DNA of 64,000 nucleotides, from positions 393,778 to 457,777 of the forward strand of contig NZ_VKDF01000005.1 in assembly GCF_007096355.1 (NCBI RefSeq), written 5' to 3'. Each line of letters begins with the position of its first letter. Positions within the stretch are counted from its first letter, which is position 1. The notes under the pieces are model-generated. The model saw only the letters and a list, made by a program, of their open reading frames with translations. It made no database searches and was not told the DNA's origin. Positions 28,205-36,133 of the stretch are shown piece after piece. The stretch is from Paracoccus sp. M683. GTDB lineage: Bacteria > Pseudomonadota > Alphaproteobacteria > Rhodobacterales > Rhodobacteraceae. The position numbers and the translations under genes were made by a program.

Positions 28205-29385
28205 TGTGGCGCAATATCGCCTCGAACTTTCTGACGCTGGCGCTGGTGCTGATGGTGGCGATCGCCGCCGCCGTCGCCTGGGGCCGGCAGCAGTTCACCG
28301 GGCCGGGGCCAAGCGAGACGGCGCAATGCGTGCAGGTGGCGCAGGGCGCCAGCCTGAACGCCGTCAGCAACCAGCTGGCCGAGCAGGGGGCGGTCAGCAG
28401 CGCCTATCTTTTTCGCGCGGGCGTTGATTATCAGGGCCGTGCGGGGCAGCTGAAATTCGGCAGCTATCTGGTGCCGCCCGGCGCCAGCATGGAACAGATC
28501 TCGACCGCGATCACGGCCGGAGGGCCTTCGACCTGCGGGACCGAGGTGATCTTTCGCGTCGGTGTCCGCGCCAACAGCGTGGTGCTGCGCGACATCAACC
28601 CCGCGACCGGTACCTATGAGGAACGGGTGAAATACGATCCGGCCACCGAAGCTGCGCCCGAAGCCATCGTCCAGGCCGAGCAACAGCACGATGCGCGGCT
28701 GCGCGTCGCCGTGGCCGAGGGCGTGACCAGCTGGCAGATCGTCGAAGGGCTGAAAGCGGCCAGCTTCATGGCGGGCGAGCTGGGCGAAGTGCCGCCCGAA
28801 GGCAGCCTTGCACCCGATACCTACGAGATCGAGTCAGGCGCCGACCGTGCCACGCTGCTGGCCGAGATGTCGCGGCGCCAGACTGCGATCCTTGCCGCTG
28901 AATGGGAGGGGCGTCCCTTTGGTCTGCCCTATGCCAGCCCCGAAGAGGCGCTGATCATGGCCTCGATCGTGGAAAAGGAAACCGGCGTCCCGGACGAGCG
29001 GGAAACCGTGGCCAGCGTTTTCGTCAACCGGCTTGAGGCCGGAATGCGGCTGCAAACCGACCCGACGGTGATTTACGGCGTGACGGGCGGGCAGGGCATT
29101 CTGGATCGCGGCTTGCGCCGGTCCGAACTGGATCGCGCGACGCCCTATAACACCTATCAGATCGACGGCTTGCCACCCACGCCCATCGCCAATCCCGGCC
29201 GTGCGGCGATCCGGGCGGCGCTGAACCCTGCCAGCACCGATTTCTTCTTCTTCGTGGCCGACGGCTCGGGCGGGCATGCCTTTGCCCGCACATTGGACGA
29301 ACACAACGCCAATGTCGCCCGTTGGCGCGAGATCGAGGCACAGCGCGGCCAGTCGACGGAAACACCGGTTCAAGGCGGCGGCTGA
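28204..29385 (+). CDS. mltG: Endolytic transglycosylase MltG
   Basis: A 393-aa inner-membrane lytic transglycosylase that cuts nascent glycan strands and sets their length. One N-terminal transmembrane helix (LTLALVLMVAIAAAVAW, residues about 9-25) is followed by a LysM-like region and the YceG catalytic domain with ALIMASIVEKETGVPDERETVASVFVNRL (catalytic Glu in VEKE), MRLQTDPTVIYG and YNTYQIDGLPPTPIANPG. Coupling to fabF is a common arrangement in proteobacteria and links envelope and lipid synthesis. An intrinsic terminator follows at 29425. Confidence 0.95.
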   Translation: MWRNIASNFLTLALVLMVAIAAAVAWGRQQFTGPGPSETAQCVQVAQGASLNAVSNQLAEQGAVSSAYLFRAGVDYQGRAGQLKFGSYLVPPGASMEQISTAITAGGPSTCGTEVIFRVGVRANSVVLRDINPATGTYEERVKYDPATEAAPEAIVQAEQQHDARLRVAVAEGVTSWQIVEGLKAASFMAGELGEVPPEGSLAPDTYEIESGADRATLLAEMSRRQTAILAAEWEGRPFGLPYASPEEALIMASIVEKETGVPDERETVASVFVNRLEAGMRLQTDPTVIYGVTGGQGILDRGLRRSELDRATPYNTYQIDGLPPTPIANPGRAAIRAALNPASTDFFFFVADGSGGHAFARTLDEHNANVARWREIEAQRGQSTETPVQGGG

Positions 29386-29424
29386 TCACCACAAGCTGTT
29401 TTTGACCAAATGCAACAAAGGTTA

Positions 29425-29456
29425 ACCCCCGCCCGGAACCCGGTGCGGGGGTTTTC
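29425..29456 (+). terminator. Intrinsic terminator after fabF-mltG
   Basis: A GC-rich stem (CCCCCGC pairing with GCGGGGG, with an inner CCGG/CCGG) is followed by TTTT at 29452-29455. It lies 40 bases after the mltG stop. Confidence 0.8.
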
Positions 29457-29517
29457 CGTTCTGGAGAAGGGGTCGGCAAACAGGCCGGACTGCCGCGTTA
29501 ACGATGAGGGGAACACG

Positions 29518-29958
29518 ATGAAGCTTTCGGACATGATTTCCAGCCTGGCACGCAGCGCGCAGGATTTTGAAAAACGGATCGAGCAATGGCAAAATGATCT
29601 GAGCGACCGCACCGATGAGTTGAAGGTCAGCGCAAGCAAATGGCTGGATGACGCGAAGAAGCGCGACGCGGAAATGCAGGCGCAGGTGAAGGGTTACTTC
29701 GACGATGCAAGCGATCAGGTGAAAGCGCAGTGGAGCAAGGCCAAGGCCGATTGGGACGCTGATGTCGCCCGACTGCGGGCCAAGGGCGAAGAAATGCGCC
29801 AGAGCGCCCAGAACATGCAGGACGAGGAAGTCGCCGATTGGGCCGAGGCCTATGCCGCCAATATGGTGGCTTATGCGCAGCAGGTCCAGGAAGAGGCCAG
29901 CAAGGCCGTTGCCTCGGCTGCTGAAGCCCGCGCAAAGGTCGCCGGAAACCAGGCTTGA
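29518..29958 (+). CDS. Small coiled-coil (phasin-like) protein
   Basis: A 146-aa highly charged, Ala/Lys/Asp/Glu/Gln-rich protein predicted to be almost entirely helical with heptad-like spacing (SQDFEKRIEQW, DDAKKRDAEMQAQVKGYFDD, KAQWSKAKADWDADVARL). It has no signal peptide. The composition resembles phasin-like or apolipoprotein-like stress proteins; no catalytic motif is seen, so the name is a description only. The ATG at 29518 follows a GATGAGGGGAA ribosome-binding region. It lies just after a terminator and before the GTA control region, so it is probably monocistronic. Confidence 0.65.
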   Translation: MKLSDMISSLARSAQDFEKRIEQWQNDLSDRTDELKVSASKWLDDAKKRDAEMQAQVKGYFDDASDQVKAQWSKAKADWDADVARLRAKGEEMRQSAQNMQDEEVADWAEAYAANMVAYAQQVQEEASKAVASAAEARAKVAGNQA

Positions 29959-30008
29959 ACGGCGAAGGATTCGCCGACTGTGATGCACGTCATGGTTGAT
30001 TTGTGGCG

Positions 30009-30050
30009 GCAACAGGGGTGCTGTTGCATATGGTGTTCCGCCCCTGTTGC
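30009..30050. promoter_or_regulatory. Competing inverted repeats upstream of the GTA promoter
   Basis: GCAACAG at 30009-30015 can pair with CTGTTGC at 30021-30027 (five-base loop) or, with a longer 10-base arm (GCAACAGGGG/CCCCTGTTGC), with 30041-30050. It lies 65-106 bases before the -35 element, a suitable place for an activator site. Binding by a GafA-type regulator is only a hypothesis. Confidence 0.45.
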
Positions 30051-30114
30051 GCATGTTAAAATGTTGTTTTGTATTGTTAAATAGGCATGCCTTGAGCGTG
30101 CGCTGCGTTTTTGG

Positions 30115-30143
30115 TTGACTTACCGAACGCCCTAAAGTAGAAA
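30115..30143 (+). promoter_or_regulatory. Candidate GTA promoter
   Basis: TTGACT at 30115-30120, a 17-base spacer, and TAGAAA at 30138-30143. It is the best sigma-70-like match in the gap before GTA g1, predicting a start near 30150 and a leader of about 97 bases that includes the hairpin at 30169. Confidence 0.5.
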
Positions 30144-30168
30144 GTATACATGCTGGGAGAAGTGGGCA

Positions 30169-30200
30169 AGCGGCCGGGGTAACACCTTGGGCCGCTTTTT
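30169..30200 (+). terminator. Intrinsic-terminator-like hairpin in the GTA leader
   Basis: AGCGGCC at 30169-30175 pairs with GGCCGCT at 30190-30196, followed by TTTT. It sits between the candidate promoter and g1, so a transcript from 30150 would either end here after about 50 bases or need read-through. Confidence 0.65.
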
Positions 30201-30246
30201 CGTTTCTCGCTCGTGCGGGCAGAACACGAGGCGGGGCAGTATCTGA

Positions 30247-30669
30247 ATGAACGATATGGAGTGGGGCGGGGCTGACACCCCCGAGGGGCCGTTCGCGGCA
30301 ATCGAAAACGTGCCCGAAACCGACCGCAAGGCGGTTCGGGCCGCAATCGAGCGGGCTTTGACGCCCAATGATCTGGACGAGGTGAATTTCGCCTCGTCGC
30401 TGCTGTGGAGCTATGTCGCCGATCTGGAACGCGATTGGCGGGCCATGAAGGCCGGTGACCAGGTCGCGCTGGACGCCGACGCCCTGAAGAAGGCGGTGAA
30501 GTCGGCCAAGGACGTGCGCGAGGCGCTCGACCATCTGAAACAGGAAAGGATGAAGGTTGACAAACTTCGCAAGGACATTGCCGGCGGGGTCGGAGGAGGG
30601 TGCCTCGACCTTGATGCCGCAAGAGATGAGATCGGGCGCAGACTGGCTTGCCTGCGCCGCGCAGGATGA
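30247..30669 (+). CDS. GTA g1, small terminase
   Basis: A 140-aa soluble, helical protein at the head of the cluster, in the position of g1 of the Rhodobacter capsulatus GTA, which is reported to act as the small terminase subunit that recruits DNA to TerL. The central part (KAVRAAIERALTPNDLDEVNFASSLLWSYVADLERDWR) and the coiled-coil-like stretch EALDHLKQERMKVDKLRKDI are the visible features. The 3' end overlaps g2, indicating coupling. The assignment rests mainly on position and size. Confidence 0.75.
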   Translation: MNDMEWGGADTPEGPFAAIENVPETDRKAVRAAIERALTPNDLDEVNFASSLLWSYVADLERDWRAMKAGDQVALDADALKKAVKSAKDVREALDHLKQERMKVDKLRKDIAGGVGGGCLDLDAARDEIGRRLACLRRAG

Positions 30670-31972
30670 GGTGGACGAATTTCTGGGCGGGCTTAGCGAG
30701 AATGCGCTGTTGAGCCTGCCCTGGCTGTTCGAGTTCTGGGCCTTGCCGCATCAGTTGCCGCCAGAAGGCGACTGGAAAAGCTGGGTGATCATGGGCGGGC
30801 GCGGTGCGGGCAAAACCCGCGCCGGGTCCGAATGGGTGCGGCGGATGGTCGAGGGGCCGACCGCCGCCGCACCGGGGAAATGCCATCGTGTCGCGCTGGT
30901 GGGGGAAACCTTCAACCAGGCGCGCGAGGTGATGGTGATGGGGGAAAGCGGCATTTTGGCCTGCTCTCCCCCGGATCGGCGGCCGGTCTGGGAGGCCGGG
31001 CGGCGGCGGCTGGTCTGGGCCAATGGGGCGACGGCGACGGTCTATTCGGCGCATGAGCCGGAGGCGCTGCGGGGGCCTCAGTTCGATGCGGCCTGGGTGG
31101 ATGAACTGGCCAAGTGGAAGAAGGCCGAGGATGTCTGGGACATGCTGCAATTCGCATTGCGGTTGGGCGAGCATCCCCAGCAGGTGATCACCACGACGCC
31201 GCGCAATGTCGGGGTGCTGAAGCGGATATTGGGAAATGCCAGCACGGTGACGACCCATGCGCCAACGGATGCGAACCGGGCCTATCTGGCGGAAAGCTTT
31301 CTGGCCGAGGTGGCGGAACGCTATGGCGGGACGCGGCTGGGGCGGCAGGAGCTGGACGGGGTGCTGCTGGACGATGTCGAGGGGGCGCTGTGGACCACGG
31401 CGATGCTGGAAGGCTGCCGGGTAGAGGTGGCGCCGAAGCTTTCGCGGGTTGTCGTGGCAGTTGATCCGGCAGTCACCGGGGGCAAGGCCAGCGATGAATG
31501 CGGGATCGTGGTGGCCGGTGTTGTGAGCGATGGCGAGCCGGGCAATTGGCGCGGCTATGTGCTGGAGGATGCGACGGTCAAGGGCGGGCCTTTGGACTGG
31601 GCGCGGGCGGCCATCGCGGCGATGGATCGGCATGGGGCCGAGCGGCTGGTGGCCGAGGTGAACCAGGGCGGCGATCTGGTGGAAAGCGTGATCCGGCAGG
31701 TGGACCCTCTGGTGCCGTTCCGGGGTTTGCGGGCGGCGCGTGGCAAGGGGTTGCGGGCCGAGCCGGTGGCCGCGCTTTATGAACAGGGGCGGATCAAGCA
31801 TCTGCGCGGCGGCAATCTGGGGGCGCTGGAGGATCAGCTGTGCCAGATGACGGTGCGCGGGTTCGAGGGGCGTGGTTCGCCCGACCGGCTGGATGCGATG
31901 GTCTGGGCCATGCATGAGCTGATGATCGAGCCGGCGGCGGGGTATCGGCGGCCGCAGATGCGGCAGCTGTGA
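30626..31972 (+). CDS. GTA g2, large terminase (packaging ATPase/nuclease)
   Basis: The motor that fills GTA capsids with host DNA. From the ATG at 30626 it is 448 aa. Walker A is GGRGAGKTRAGSEW (residues about 43-56), Walker B is in QFDAAWVDELAKW, and the C-terminal RNase H-like nuclease begins VVVAVDPAVTGG with Asp residues typical of TerL nucleases. MRSGADWLACAAQDEVDEFL resembles the N-terminus of GTA terminases, so I prefer it to the ATG at 30614 or TTG at 30557. It overlaps g1 by 44 bases. No break is present, so packaging could be functional. Confidence 0.95.
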   Translation: MRSGADWLACAAQDEVDEFLGGLSENALLSLPWLFEFWALPHQLPPEGDWKSWVIMGGRGAGKTRAGSEWVRRMVEGPTAAAPGKCHRVALVGETFNQAREVMVMGESGILACSPPDRRPVWEAGRRRLVWANGATATVYSAHEPEALRGPQFDAAWVDELAKWKKAEDVWDMLQFALRLGEHPQQVITTTPRNVGVLKRILGNASTVTTHAPTDANRAYLAESFLAEVAERYGGTRLGRQELDGVLLDDVEGALWTTAMLEGCRVEVAPKLSRVVVAVDPAVTGGKASDECGIVVAGVVSDGEPGNWRGYVLEDATVKGGPLDWARAAIAAMDRHGAERLVAEVNQGGDLVESVIRQVDPLVPFRGLRAARGKGLRAEPVAALYEQGRIKHLRGGNLGALEDQLCQMTVRGFEGRGSPDRLDAMVWAMHELMIEPAAGYRRPQMRQL

Positions 31973-31978
31973 GGGTAG

Positions 31979-32032
31979 CCGGGGGCGCTTCGCCCCCCGG
32001 ACCCCCAGAGGATATTTGGATCAAAGCGAGGG
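31979..32032 (+). repeat. Interspersed intergenic repeat, copy 2, inside the GTA cluster
   Basis: A strong hairpin (CCGGGGGCG TT CGCCCCCCGG type) is followed by ACCCCCAGAGGATATTTGG and ATCAAAGCGAGG. The last 20 bases are the same as in the copy at 54311. It separates the terminase gene from the portal gene and lies in the direction of transcription. Confidence 0.8.
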
Positions 32033-32084
32033 GCCGTGCCGGTGGGTGCGGCCCTTTTTCGTGGGAAAGTGCAGGAGGCGAAGG

Positions 32085-33269
32085 ATGGCGTTTCGATTGT
32101 TTTCGCGGGAGGGCAAGGCCGATCCCGTGGTGGAAAAGAAGGCCAGCGCGACGGGGCGGGTCGTGGCATTCGCCAGCGGCTCGGGCCGGGTGGCGTGGTC
32201 GGCGCGGGATACGGGATCGCTGACGCGGGGCGGCTTTGTCGGCAATCCGATCGGGTTCCGCTCGGTTCGGTTGATTGCCGAGGCTGCGGCGGCGGTTCCG
32301 CTGATCTGTCAGGACCGGGAACGCCGCTATGAGACGCATCCGGTCGTTGATCTGTTGCGCCGGCCCAATCCGGGGCAGGGGCGGGCAGAGCTGTTCGAGG
32401 CGCTGTTCGGGCAGTTGCTGCTGTCGGGGAACGGCTATCTTGAGGCGGTCGGGCTGGGGCCGGATGGGTTGCCAGAGGAACTGCATGTTCTGCGCTCGGA
32501 TCGGATGAACATTGTGCCGGGTGCTGACGGTTGGCCGGTGGCATTTGAATATGCGGTTGGCGGGCGCAAGCACCGGTTCGACATGACCGGCAGTCCCGAT
32601 CCGATTTGCCATATCAAGAGCTTTCATCCGCAGGATGACCATTACGGGCTGTCGCCGATGCAGGCGGCTGCGGTGGCGCTGGATGTGCATAACAGCGCCT
32701 CGGCCTGGTCCAAGGCGTTGTTGGACAATGCGGCGCGGCCCTCGGGGGCGATCGTCTATAAGGGCGTGGACGGGCATGGCAGCCTGTCGCCCGATCAATA
32801 CGACCGGCTGGTCTGCGAGATCGAGGCGAACCATCAGGGCGCGCGGAATGCCGGGCGTCCGATGTTGCTGGAAGGGGGGCTTGACTGGAAGCCCATGGGG
32901 TTCAGCCCGAGCGACATGGAATTCCATGAGACCAAGCTGGCCGCCGCACGAGAGATCGCCCTGGCCTTTGGGGTGCCGCCGATGCTGCTGGGGATTCCCG
33001 GCGATGCGACCTATGCCAACTATGCCGAGGCGCATCGGGCTTTCTATCGGTTGACGGTTCTGCCGCTGGTGACGCGGGTGGCGGCTTCGGTGGCCTGGTG
33101 GCTGAGCGAGCATCAGGGCACCGAGGTCGATCTGCGGCCCGATCCCGATGGTGTGCCGGCGCTGGCGGCCGAGCGTGACCAGCAATGGCAGCGGATTGGC
33201 GGTGCCAGCTTTCTGACCGATGCGGAGAAGCGGGCGCTGCTGGGCCTGCCGCCGTTGGCAGATGGATGA
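32085..33269 (+). CDS. GTA g3, portal protein (HK97 family)
   Basis: A 394-aa portal that forms the DNA gate at the capsid vertex. Recognisable blocks are HPVVDLLRRPNPGQ, LFGQLLLSGNGYLE, HIKSFHPQDDHYGLSPMQAA, AIVYKG and the FGVPPMLLGIPGDATYANYAEA motif of HK97-type portals. The ATG at 32085 has a good AGGAGG ribosome-binding site eleven bases upstream; longer in-frame extensions run into the repeat element. The stop overlaps the g3.5 start by eight bases. Confidence 0.95.
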   Translation: MAFRLFSREGKADPVVEKKASATGRVVAFASGSGRVAWSARDTGSLTRGGFVGNPIGFRSVRLIAEAAAAVPLICQDRERRYETHPVVDLLRRPNPGQGRAELFEALFGQLLLSGNGYLEAVGLGPDGLPEELHVLRSDRMNIVPGADGWPVAFEYAVGGRKHRFDMTGSPDPICHIKSFHPQDDHYGLSPMQAAAVALDVHNSASAWSKALLDNAARPSGAIVYKGVDGHGSLSPDQYDRLVCEIEANHQGARNAGRPMLLEGGLDWKPMGFSPSDMEFHETKLAAAREIALAFGVPPMLLGIPGDATYANYAEAHRAFYRLTVLPLVTRVAASVAWWLSEHQGTEVDLRPDPDGVPALAAERDQQWQRIGGASFLTDAEKRALLGLPPLADG

Positions 33270-33510
33270 TCTGGGCATGGAGGGCGCGCGCTTTACCAAG
33301 GACGCCTATGGTTGGCACGACCAGCGGTTTGCTGCGCAGGAGCGCATCATGGCGCTGCAATTCGGTGCGGTCGAAAAGCGGTTGGAGAAGATCGAATCGC
33401 TGATCGAAGGATTGGAAAAGCGGCTGTGGATGACGGTTTACGGCGTGGTCGCCGTGATCCTGACGCAGGCCGTGCAGGGTATTCTGGAATTTGCGCCGAA
33501 AGGGGGCTGA
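33262..33510 (+). CDS. GTA g3.5, small membrane-type protein
   Basis: An 82-aa protein with an amphipathic/coiled-coil N-terminal half (RIMALQFGAVEKRLEKIESLIEGLEKRL) and one C-terminal hydrophobic helix (MTVYGVVAVILTQAVQGIL). It corresponds in place to the small gene between portal and protease in RcGTA. The function is unknown; the layout resembles small phage hemolysin XhlA-like proteins. The start overlaps the portal stop. Confidence 0.75.
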   Translation: MDDLGMEGARFTKDAYGWHDQRFAAQERIMALQFGAVEKRLEKIESLIEGLEKRLWMTVYGVVAVILTQAVQGILEFAPKGG

Positions 33511-33513
33511 GGC

Positions 33514-34044
33514 ATGGATCTGGGGCTGGAGTTGAAATTCGCGGGCGGCGCGCCGGTGCTGACCGAAGGATCGGTGATCGAGGGCTATGCCAGTCTGTTC
33601 GGGCTGACCGATCAGGGAGGCGATGCGGTGATGCCGGGTGCTTTTGCCGCAAGCCTGAAGAAGTTGGCGGCCAAGAGCGACAAGGTGCGGATGCTGTGGC
33701 AGCACGATCCGACGCGCCCCATCGGTGTCTGGGACGAGATCCGTGAGGATGAGCGGGGGCTGTGGGTCAAGGGGCGGCTTTTGCCCGAGGTGGCGCAGGC
33801 ACGCGAGGCGGCAGCGCTGATTCAGGCGGGCGCCATTGACGGGCTGTCGATCGGCTATCGCACCATCCGCGCCACACGCGACCAGAAGGGGCGTCGGATG
33901 CTGGCCGAGGTGGAGCTGTGGGAGGTATCGCTGGTGACCTTCCCGATGCTGCCCGAGGCCAAGGTCGGGCGCAAGGCGGCCGAGGATCTGCTGGAAATGG
34001 CGGCTGTTTTTGCGGCGGCGACCGAGGCGTTGCGGGCCGAGTAA
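33514..34044 (+). CDS. GTA g4, prohead protease (HK97 family)
   Basis: A 176-aa herpesvirus/HK97-type serine protease that trims the capsid protein during head maturation. The blocks EGYASLFGLTDQGGDAVMPGAFAASL, VRMLWQHDPTRPIG (catalytic His region), GLWVKGRLL and the IDGLSIGYRTI serine motif fit the family, as does EVSLVTFPMLPEAKV. The start is three bases after the g3.5 stop. A 131-base gap with a REP-like palindrome follows before the capsid gene. Confidence 0.93.
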   Translation: MDLGLELKFAGGAPVLTEGSVIEGYASLFGLTDQGGDAVMPGAFAASLKKLAAKSDKVRMLWQHDPTRPIGVWDEIREDERGLWVKGRLLPEVAQAREAAALIQAGAIDGLSIGYRTIRATRDQKGRRMLAEVELWEVSLVTFPMLPEAKVGRKAAEDLLEMAAVFAAATEALRAE

Positions 34045-34050
34045 GCGTTT

Positions 34051-34070
34051 GGTGCGTGCGAGCACGCACC
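34051..34070. repeat. REP-like palindrome between GTA protease and capsid genes
   Basis: GGTGCGTG-CGAG-CACGCACC, a perfect eight-base-pair stem with a four-base loop, followed by CTAAGGG. It has the look of the widespread short palindromic repeats of Rhodobacteraceae intergenic regions. It lies seven bases after the g4 stop and could protect or separate the transcript around the highly expressed capsid gene. Confidence 0.7.
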
Positions 34071-34175
34071 CTAAGGGATTGGCGCGGTGTCGCGCCTGAC
34101 AGGGTTCGGGTCGCGCGGGGGCGCGGTTCGGCAAAGGGGCGGCATCGCCCAGATCATCGTGATGAGGAGACATCA

Positions 34176-35339
34176 ATGACCGAGGTGAAAGCCGCGGCCG
34201 GGGAAGACATGCCCGGAGAGCTTAAAGGGGCGATGCTTGGGTTCGTAAGTGAACTCAAGCTGTTCCGTGATGACATTCAGAAAAAACTTCAAGCACAGGA
34301 CGAACGTATGACCATGCTCGATCGCAAGACCGCCCTTCGTGGCCGCAGCCCTCTGTCGACCAATGCCGAGGTCGAGGTGCCGCATCAGAAGGCGTTCAAT
34401 GCCTATCTGCGCCGCGGTGATGATGACGGGCTGCGTGGCCTGGTGATCGAGGAAAAGGGCCTTACGGTCGCCAGCGATGGTGGTTTCCTGGCCGCGCCGG
34501 TGGTGGCAGAGACCGTGCAGAACGTGCTGCGCAGTGGTGCCTCTCTGCGCAAGCTGGCCAATGTGGTGACGGTCGAAAGCGGCAGCTATGAGGTGCTGGT
34601 CGACAAGGGCGATCTGAGTGCCGGCTGGGCGACCGAGGCCAACGCGACCGAGACCGGCACCTCGGGGATCGAGCGGATCAGCATTCCGGTGCACGAACTG
34701 TCGGCCATGCCGAAAGCCAGCCAGCGGCTGCTGGATGATGCGGCATTCGACGTCGAGGCCTGGCTGGCCGAACGCATCGCTGACAAGTTCGCGCGGGCCG
34801 AGGCGGGTGCATTCATCAACGGTGACGGCATCGACAAGCCGCGCGGCATTCTGTCCTATCCGACCGCCGAAACGGGCTCCGAGGCTGAAGGCCAGATCGG
34901 CTTTGTCGCAAGCGGCAGCATGGGTGGTTTCGACCCGGCCAGCCCGGCGGATGCGCTGATCGACCTGGTTTATGCGTTGGGTGCCGAATACCGGGCCAAT
35001 GCGAGCTTCGTGATGAACTCGAAAACGGCGGGGGTCGTGCGCAAGATGAAGGATGTGGACGGGCGCTTCCTGTGGACGGATTCGATCGCGGCCGGCCAGC
35101 CGGCGCAGCTGCTGGGTTATCCCGTGCTGATCAGCGAGGACATGCCTGATATGGACATCGACTCGCTGTCGGTGGCCTTTGGTGATTTCCACGCCGCCTA
35201 TACGGTGGTCGAGCGTCCTGACCTGCGCGTGCTGCGTGATCCGTTCAGCGCCAAGCCGCATGTGCTGTTCTATGCCACCAAGCGCGTCGGCGGCGGTGTC
35301 ACCGATTTCCGTGCCGTGAAGTTGATGAAATTCGCCTGA
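34176..35339 (+). CDS. GTA g5, major capsid protein (HK97 fold)
   Basis: A 387-aa HK97-type capsid protein. The N-terminal delta-like region (residues about 1-75) is helical (FVSELKLFRDDIQKKLQAQDER) and should be removed by the g4 protease. The core follows with GLTVASDGGFLAAPVVAETV, KASQRLLDDAAFDVEAWLAERIADKFARAEAGAFINGDG (typical GTA/HK97 E-loop and spine region), FVMNSKTAGVVRKMKD and the C-terminal DPFSAKPHVLFYATKRVGG. The ATG at 34176 has GAGGAG upstream. Confidence 0.96.
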   Translation: MTEVKAAAGEDMPGELKGAMLGFVSELKLFRDDIQKKLQAQDERMTMLDRKTALRGRSPLSTNAEVEVPHQKAFNAYLRRGDDDGLRGLVIEEKGLTVASDGGFLAAPVVAETVQNVLRSGASLRKLANVVTVESGSYEVLVDKGDLSAGWATEANATETGTSGIERISIPVHELSAMPKASQRLLDDAAFDVEAWLAERIADKFARAEAGAFINGDGIDKPRGILSYPTAETGSEAEGQIGFVASGSMGGFDPASPADALIDLVYALGAEYRANASFVMNSKTAGVVRKMKDVDGRFLWTDSIAAGQPAQLLGYPVLISEDMPDMDIDSLSVAFGDFHAAYTVVERPDLRVLRDPFSAKPHVLFYATKRVGGGVTDFRAVKLMKFA

Positions 35340-35447
35340 TCCGGGATCGGGCGAAGGGGGCTGCGCAACACGCGCCGGGCCGACCGGCAAGATTGTCCGC
35401 GCGCGCTGAGGACCGGCGCGCGGGCGCGGCCCCCACATGCAACGGTT

Positions 35448-35464
35448 CCGCCCGATCGGGGCGG
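35448..35464 (+). terminator. Weak hairpin after the GTA capsid gene
   Basis: CCGCCC-GATCG-GGGCGG, six base pairs, about 110 bases after the capsid stop and within the 176-base gap before g6. There is no immediate T-run (GGCCTTTGCG follows), so partial termination or an RNA-processing site is more likely than full termination. Confidence 0.35.
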
Positions 35465-35515
35465 GGCCTTTGCGATGATTTTCAGACGGAACGGCAGCAG
35501 GGGAAGGTTCGGGAC

Positions 35516-36133
35516 ATGATGCTGATCGAGGAAACGGCGCCTGCGGCGGAGGCGCTGCCTGTCGCCGCGTTGCGTGACCATCTGCGGCTGGGTTCGGGTT
35601 TTGGCCAGGCCGAGGACGAAGCAGAAAACACGGCGCTTGCAGGTTTTCTGCGGGCGGCAATCGCGACGATTGAGGCGCGAACGGGCAAGGTGCTGCTGAT
35701 GCGGCGCTTTCGCATGCAGTTGGACGATTGGCGTGACCGGCTGGGCCAGACCCTGCCTTTGGCGCCAGTGATTGCGGTCGAGCGGATCGAAATCGACGAC
35801 GGGGCAGGCACGGTGACCGAGCTGCCGGTTGAAAGCTGGCGGCTGATCGGCGATCTGCAACGTCCGATGATCCTGCCGGTCGGGGTGATCCTGCCGAATG
35901 TGCCGCGACTGGGATCGGTGACGGTGACCTTCACCGCCGGTTTTGGTGCCGATTGGGCCTCGGTTCCGGCCGATCTTGCGCAGGCGGTATTGATCCTGGC
36001 CACCCGCTATTACGAGGATCGCAGCCTGTCCGGCGGCAAATCGGCGCTGCCTTTCGGGGTCAGCGCACTGATCGAAAGCTGGCGGGCCGTGCGTACGCTG
36101 GCCGGGCGTGGTTCTGCGCGGGAGCGGCGGTGA
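35516..36133 (+). CDS. GTA g6, head-tail adaptor
   Basis: A 205-aa protein of the phage gp6-like head-tail connector (phiE125 gp8-type) group. The N-terminal LPVAALRDHLRLGSGFGQAEDE and NTALAGFLRAAIATIEARTGK helices are the family hallmark, and the C-terminal half is beta-rich. It attaches beneath the portal. The ATG codons at 35516 and 35519 are both possible, with GGGAAGG upstream. The stop overlaps the g7 start (TGATG). Confidence 0.9.
   Translation: MMLIEETAPAAEALPVAALRDHLRLGSGFGQAEDEAENTALAGFLRAAIATIEARTGKVLLMRRFRMQLDDWRDRLGQTLPLAPVIAVERIEIDDGAGTVTELPVESWRLIGDLQRPMILPVGVILPNVPRLGSVTVTFTAGFGADWASVPADLAQAVLILATRYYEDRSLSGGKSALPFGVSALIESWRAVRTLAGRGSARERR

Larger units (their letters stand above)
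29959..30246. other. AT-rich control region before the gene transfer agent cluster
   Basis: This 288-base gap has no plausible gene. It contains a GGCGAA/TTCGCC hairpin right after the phasin-like stop, a three-part repeat (GCAACAG at 30009, CTGTTGC at 30021 and 30044), a promoter-like sequence (30115-30143) and an intrinsic-terminator-like hairpin (30169-30200). The part from about 30050 to 30150 is clearly more AT-rich than the surrounding genome. Confidence 0.6.

Noticed and set aside
30077-31915. A 612-codon open frame antisense to GTA g1-g2
   Set aside because: Pro/Arg/His-rich composition typical of an antisense frame; the terminase on the + strand is unequivocal.
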